Positions 6,529-9,063 of a stretch of 9,063 bases of DNA are shown here, one piece after another; position 1 is the stretch's first letter; every line of letters begins with the position of its first letter. The DNA is taken from NCBI GenBank assembly GCA_017963875.1, contig JAGCTA010000326.1, positions 1 through 9,063 of the forward strand, written 5' to 3'. The translations under genes were made by a program, and so were the position numbers. The notes beneath the pieces were generated by a model that saw nothing but the letters and a program-made list of their open reading frames with translations, searched no databases and had not been told where the DNA came from. This DNA is from Victivallales bacterium. GTDB taxonomy: Bacteria; Verrucomicrobiota; Lentisphaeria; Oligosphaerales; Oligosphaeraceae.

Positions 6529-8427
6529 TTATTTCTGGCGTCTGAGAAATGCGTATGCAATGCCTGCAATTGCGACCAATAGCGGCATCAGCCCGATATT
6601 GAGTAGCATGACATTGTTTTCCAAGGAGTCGATGTCCTTGCGCAACTGCTTGCGGACATTTTGCAGTTTCTTCTTTGCCTCGACTTCCTTCTGACGGTAT
6701 TTTTTCAGGAGATCACGTTGTTCGGCTGAGAGAAGTTCTTTGTCGCCAGGCTTGCGGTCACGCTGGAGTTGACTGATTTGACGGCGGACATCCTGTACTT
6801 CGCCTTCGAGTTTGGCGATTTCCTCTTCGAAGCGCTTGTTCGCCTCTTCCTCCATTTTCTTGACACGCGAGAATTGGCGGCTCTGACCTCCGCGTGAACG
6901 AATGCCGAAAAGAGCACTGTCACCGCTCATGTATTCAATGAGGTTCTGAGCAAGCGCCAAGTTGTGGTTGACGGGTTGGACAAGGACTTGACCGAATATC
7001 TGCTGGCGTTCAACGCAGAGTGGATCGAAGAGGATATCGGCGTCGCCAATAAGCACCACGGCGCTATCCGCTTTGCTTTCCTTAAGCCACCCGCCTTCTG
7101 GAGCCTTGGGCGGTTCAGGTGCTGACTTGCCGTCTTCTGCTGGGGCAACGGCGGGATATCCATCGGGATATGCTGTCTTGAAATGCCCCGTGAGTTTAAT
7201 TGCGAGTTCCTTTTCCAAGTCATCAGCCTTGAGGCGTTTTGACATGTCCATTGCTCCCTGCAAAACCATCATCTTTGGAGCGAAGAGGGATTCCTTGGAT
7301 GAGTGAATCAGCACGGTTTTGGTCAGTCCATCGGCTGGTGTGCCTTTGAATGAACCTCCGCAGAACATCGCGAGAGTTGTCAACTGGGCAGTCGTAGGGT
7401 CTTCTGCATTGATGTACTCCTTGCTGAAATTCAACAGCATCGGATTGCGTTCACGGTTTCCCATGTTTCCTGCCAGAAGGTTGTCCAGGACGATTTGCTC
7501 TGTGTCGAATTCGATCCCCCATGCCTTGAGCAGCGTCGGCAGGCTTGACGAAATTGCTGGTGGAGCGTATTGATGCTGTGGCGTCTGCTGTGTCTGGAGG
7601 TCTGCGACGCTCATCGGATCAATGTAAGCGATGAGTTTGCCGCCACGAAGGATGAACTGGTCCAACGCGAACATCGTCTGCTCGGAGAGGTTTTTCGGAT
7701 GAATGGCAACGACGACCGAAATGTCAGCAGCGATTTCCTTTGTATCAACGGGCAATTCGACGACATCGTATGTGCGCTTCAGTTCGCTGATGACAATCCA
7801 TGCGGGCTTGGATTGCCCCTGGCCCTGCATCATCGCCATGGGATTGTCATAGCCGCCCATGACTTTCAAAGAACTTAGCACGGCGACCTTAGGCTTGTTT
7901 GCGCTCTTGACTCCCAAGATGGCGCGTGTGATGTCGTATTCAAGCAATTTTTCGCGGTCAGGGCTTAGGAAGGGTAAGGTTTCCGTGCGATTGCCGCAAC
8001 TGACAGCGATGCCGAGGTAGATCTGGTCTTCGCCGAAGACATCCATGCTTTTGCCAGTGATGCCGTCAAGTTTGGCTGAATCCTCTGCATCAGTGTCGGG
8101 TTTGGGATTCAGTTTCTTTATTTCAAGGTTTTTCCCTGCGAGTTGCTTGTATTCCTGAAGCAGGTCCTCGACTCGTGTGGCGTAGTTTTTGAAGATGACG
8201 GGCATTTTCGCCACATCTTTGGAATAATAAAAGCGGATGCTGACTGGCTCAGTCAGGTTCTTGAGGGTGTTTTTCGTTCCATCGGAAAGTGTGTAGAGTT
8301 TGTCTGCCGTACAGTCGATGCGGGCGCTGACGGGTTTGAAAATGAGATTGACGATGACAAGGATGACTGCGATGACGACGATGCCGATAGTCGCATTCAG
8401 GCAAGTTGAGAGTTTCTTTAGTTTCAT
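6529..8427 (-). CDS. GldG-family ABC transporter auxiliary protein
   Basis: The 632-residue protein has an N-terminal membrane segment (about 11-30) followed by the family hallmark ARIDCTADKLYTLSDGT (about 35-51) and a large extracytoplasmic part of the ABC_transp_aux type. It also carries VVLIGDADILFD and, near 495-520, NLIEYMSGDSALFGIRSRGG, both typical of GldG homologues. A long charged coiled coil (about 521-604, for example KKMEEEANKRFEEEIAKLEG) leads to a C-terminal membrane helix (about 606-628), so both ends are anchored with the bulk outside. In Bacteroidota GldG is thought to work with GldF and the ATPase GldA, and is linked to gliding and secretion; in other phyla the role is unclear, and nothing here shows motility. 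The ATG at 8425-8427 has GGGAGG 8 bases upstream, overlapping no codon of the permease apart from its stop region. It starts 14 bases after the permease gene. Confidence 0.9.
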   Translation of the reverse strand: MKLKKLSTCLNATIGIVVIAVILVIVNLIFKPVSARIDCTADKLYTLSDGTKNTLKNLTEPVSIRFYYSKDVAKMPVIFKNYATRVEDLLQEYKQLAGKNLEIKKLNPKPDTDAEDSAKLDGITGKSMDVFGEDQIYLGIAVSCGNRTETLPFLSPDREKLLEYDITRAILGVKSANKPKVAVLSSLKVMGGYDNPMAMMQGQGQSKPAWIVISELKRTYDVVELPVDTKEIAADISVVVAIHPKNLSEQTMFALDQFILRGGKLIAYIDPMSVADLQTQQTPQHQYAPPAISSSLPTLLKAWGIEFDTEQIVLDNLLAGNMGNRERNPMLLNFSKEYINAEDPTTAQLTTLAMFCGGSFKGTPADGLTKTVLIHSSKESLFAPKMMVLQGAMDMSKRLKADDLEKELAIKLTGHFKTAYPDGYPAVAPAEDGKSAPEPPKAPEGGWLKESKADSAVVLIGDADILFDPLCVERQQIFGQVLVQPVNHNLALAQNLIEYMSGDSALFGIRSRGGQSRQFSRVKKMEEEANKRFEEEIAKLEGEVQDVRRQISQLQRDRKPGDKELLSAEQRDLLKKYRQKEVEAKKKLQNVRKQLRKDIDSLENNVMLLNIGLMPLLVAIAGIAYAFLRRQK

Positions 8428-8441
8428 GGCTGTGTCCTCCC

Positions 8442-9063
8442 TTAGTTTCTCTTTTGTTTCAGTACAATGCCAGTCGATACCAAGGCGAATGCCATGAGCG
8501 TGACGAAATAAATAATATCGCGGAGGTCCAGAACACCGCGCTGCATGCTTTCAAAATGGAACATGACGCTGAGTCCCGCCGCAAAATCAACTACGCTGCT
8601 GGACGCACCCCATTTCAGCAGCAGGTTCGTCACTGGCGGGAAGCCAACGAGTACCAGAAGCAGGCAGGCGACCAATGCTGTTATGAAACTGATGACCTGA
8701 TTTCGCGTAAAGGCGCTGGTGAGTCCACTGATTGCCAGGTAGGCACCTGCCATGAGGAAACTGCCAATGTAACCCGTAAACATTGGGCCGAGGTCAGGCT
8801 CGCCAAGATAGAAGACGGTGATGGGCATTGGTAGCGTAAGAAGCAACGCCAGACCGAGGAATATCCAGCCTGCGAGGAATTTGCCCATAATTGCCTGGAA
8901 TGGGGAGAGTGGCAGCGTGCAGAGCAATTCAAGCGTCCGCATGCGCCGTTCTTCTGCCCAGAGACGCATTCCGATGGCGGGGACACGAAGCATGTAGAGC
9001 CATGGATGCCAAACGAAGAAACGCGTCAGCGATGCTTCATCGGATTGGAAGAATCCGCCCATC
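8442..9063 (-). CDS. ABC-2 type permease, GldF-like, C-terminal part
   Basis: The frame is open to the window edge, and the ATG at 9060-9062 is probably an internal methionine: GldF homologues carry the following GGFFQSDEA and FFVWHPWLY region well inside the protein, so the start lies beyond the right edge. Visible are the conserved MRLWAEERR segment (about 32-40 from that methionine) with TLELLCTLPLSP after it, then four hydrophobic helices (about 62-86, 93-119, 123-142 and 182-202), and the GYIGSFLMAGAYLAISGLTSAFTRNQ region typical of this permease. The residue after EERRM is R where relatives often have G. It would form the membrane channel part of an ABC complex with an ATPase, expected upstream, and the GldG-like protein encoded next. 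It ends with TAA. Confidence 0.9.
   Translation of the reverse strand, partial: MGGFFQSDEASLTRFFVWHPWLYMLRVPAIGMRLWAEERRMRTLELLCTLPLSPFQAIMGKFLAGWIFLGLALLLTLPMPITVFYLGEPDLGPMFTGYIGSFLMAGAYLAISGLTSAFTRNQVISFITALVACLLLVLVGFPPVTNLLLKWGASSSVVDFAAGLSVMFHFESMQRGVLDLRDIIYFVTLMAFALVSTGIVLKQKRN

Overview
The window holds the 3' end of one plus-strand gene and, running leftward on the minus strand, a five-gene block that looks like one transcription unit, followed by a tRNA gene and a small unknown gene. Base composition is moderate (about half G+C by eye). A Gld-type ABC transporter module, a large secreted multi-domain glycoside hydrolase, a Gfo/Idh/MocA oxidoreductase and a GH28-like fragment together suggest a polysaccharide-degrading bacterium. 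The PVC group (for example Lentisphaerota or Kiritimatiellota) is my best guess, inferred from gene content only. The Gld-type module is also shared with Bacteroidota and others.

Layout. 1-378 (+): C-terminal end of a probable GH28-like right-handed beta-helix protein. 362-643 (-): small basic protein of unknown function, convergent with and overlapping the GH28 end by 17 bases. 698-738 (-): hairpin terminator. 755-840 (-): tRNA-Leu(CAA) with encoded CCA, and a likely own promoter at 857-885. 931-1974 (-): Gfo/Idh/MocA oxidoreductase. 2009-5284 (-): one secreted glycoside hydrolase gene split by an in-frame TAG at 4850-4852 into a 144-codon front part and a 945-codon remainder. 5303-6496 (-): DUF4340 protein. 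6529-8427 (-): GldG-family protein. 8442-9063 (-): ABC-2 permease of GldF type, truncated by the window edge.

Reading in the direction of transcription the order is permease, GldG-like, DUF4340, glycoside hydrolase, oxidoreductase. Gaps are 14, 32, 18 and 34 bases, with ribosome binding sites (one weak) and no terminator seen between genes. The first three form a recognised envelope ABC module; the ATPase gene is expected just outside the right edge. The last two would release a sugar outside the cytoplasm and oxidise a sugar or derivative inside it. Their placement behind a Gld-type module is uncommon as far as I know.

The strongest points for a second look are the in-frame amber codon in an otherwise intact 1091-codon gene, in a window where none of the seven visible gene ends uses TAG; a tandem duplicated N-terminal beta module in the same protein sharing a WHxGxGExExF signature; and a TIM-barrel domain with a clear DEP motif but no obvious nucleophile glutamate. 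I did not see CRISPR arrays, insertion sequences or phage genes.
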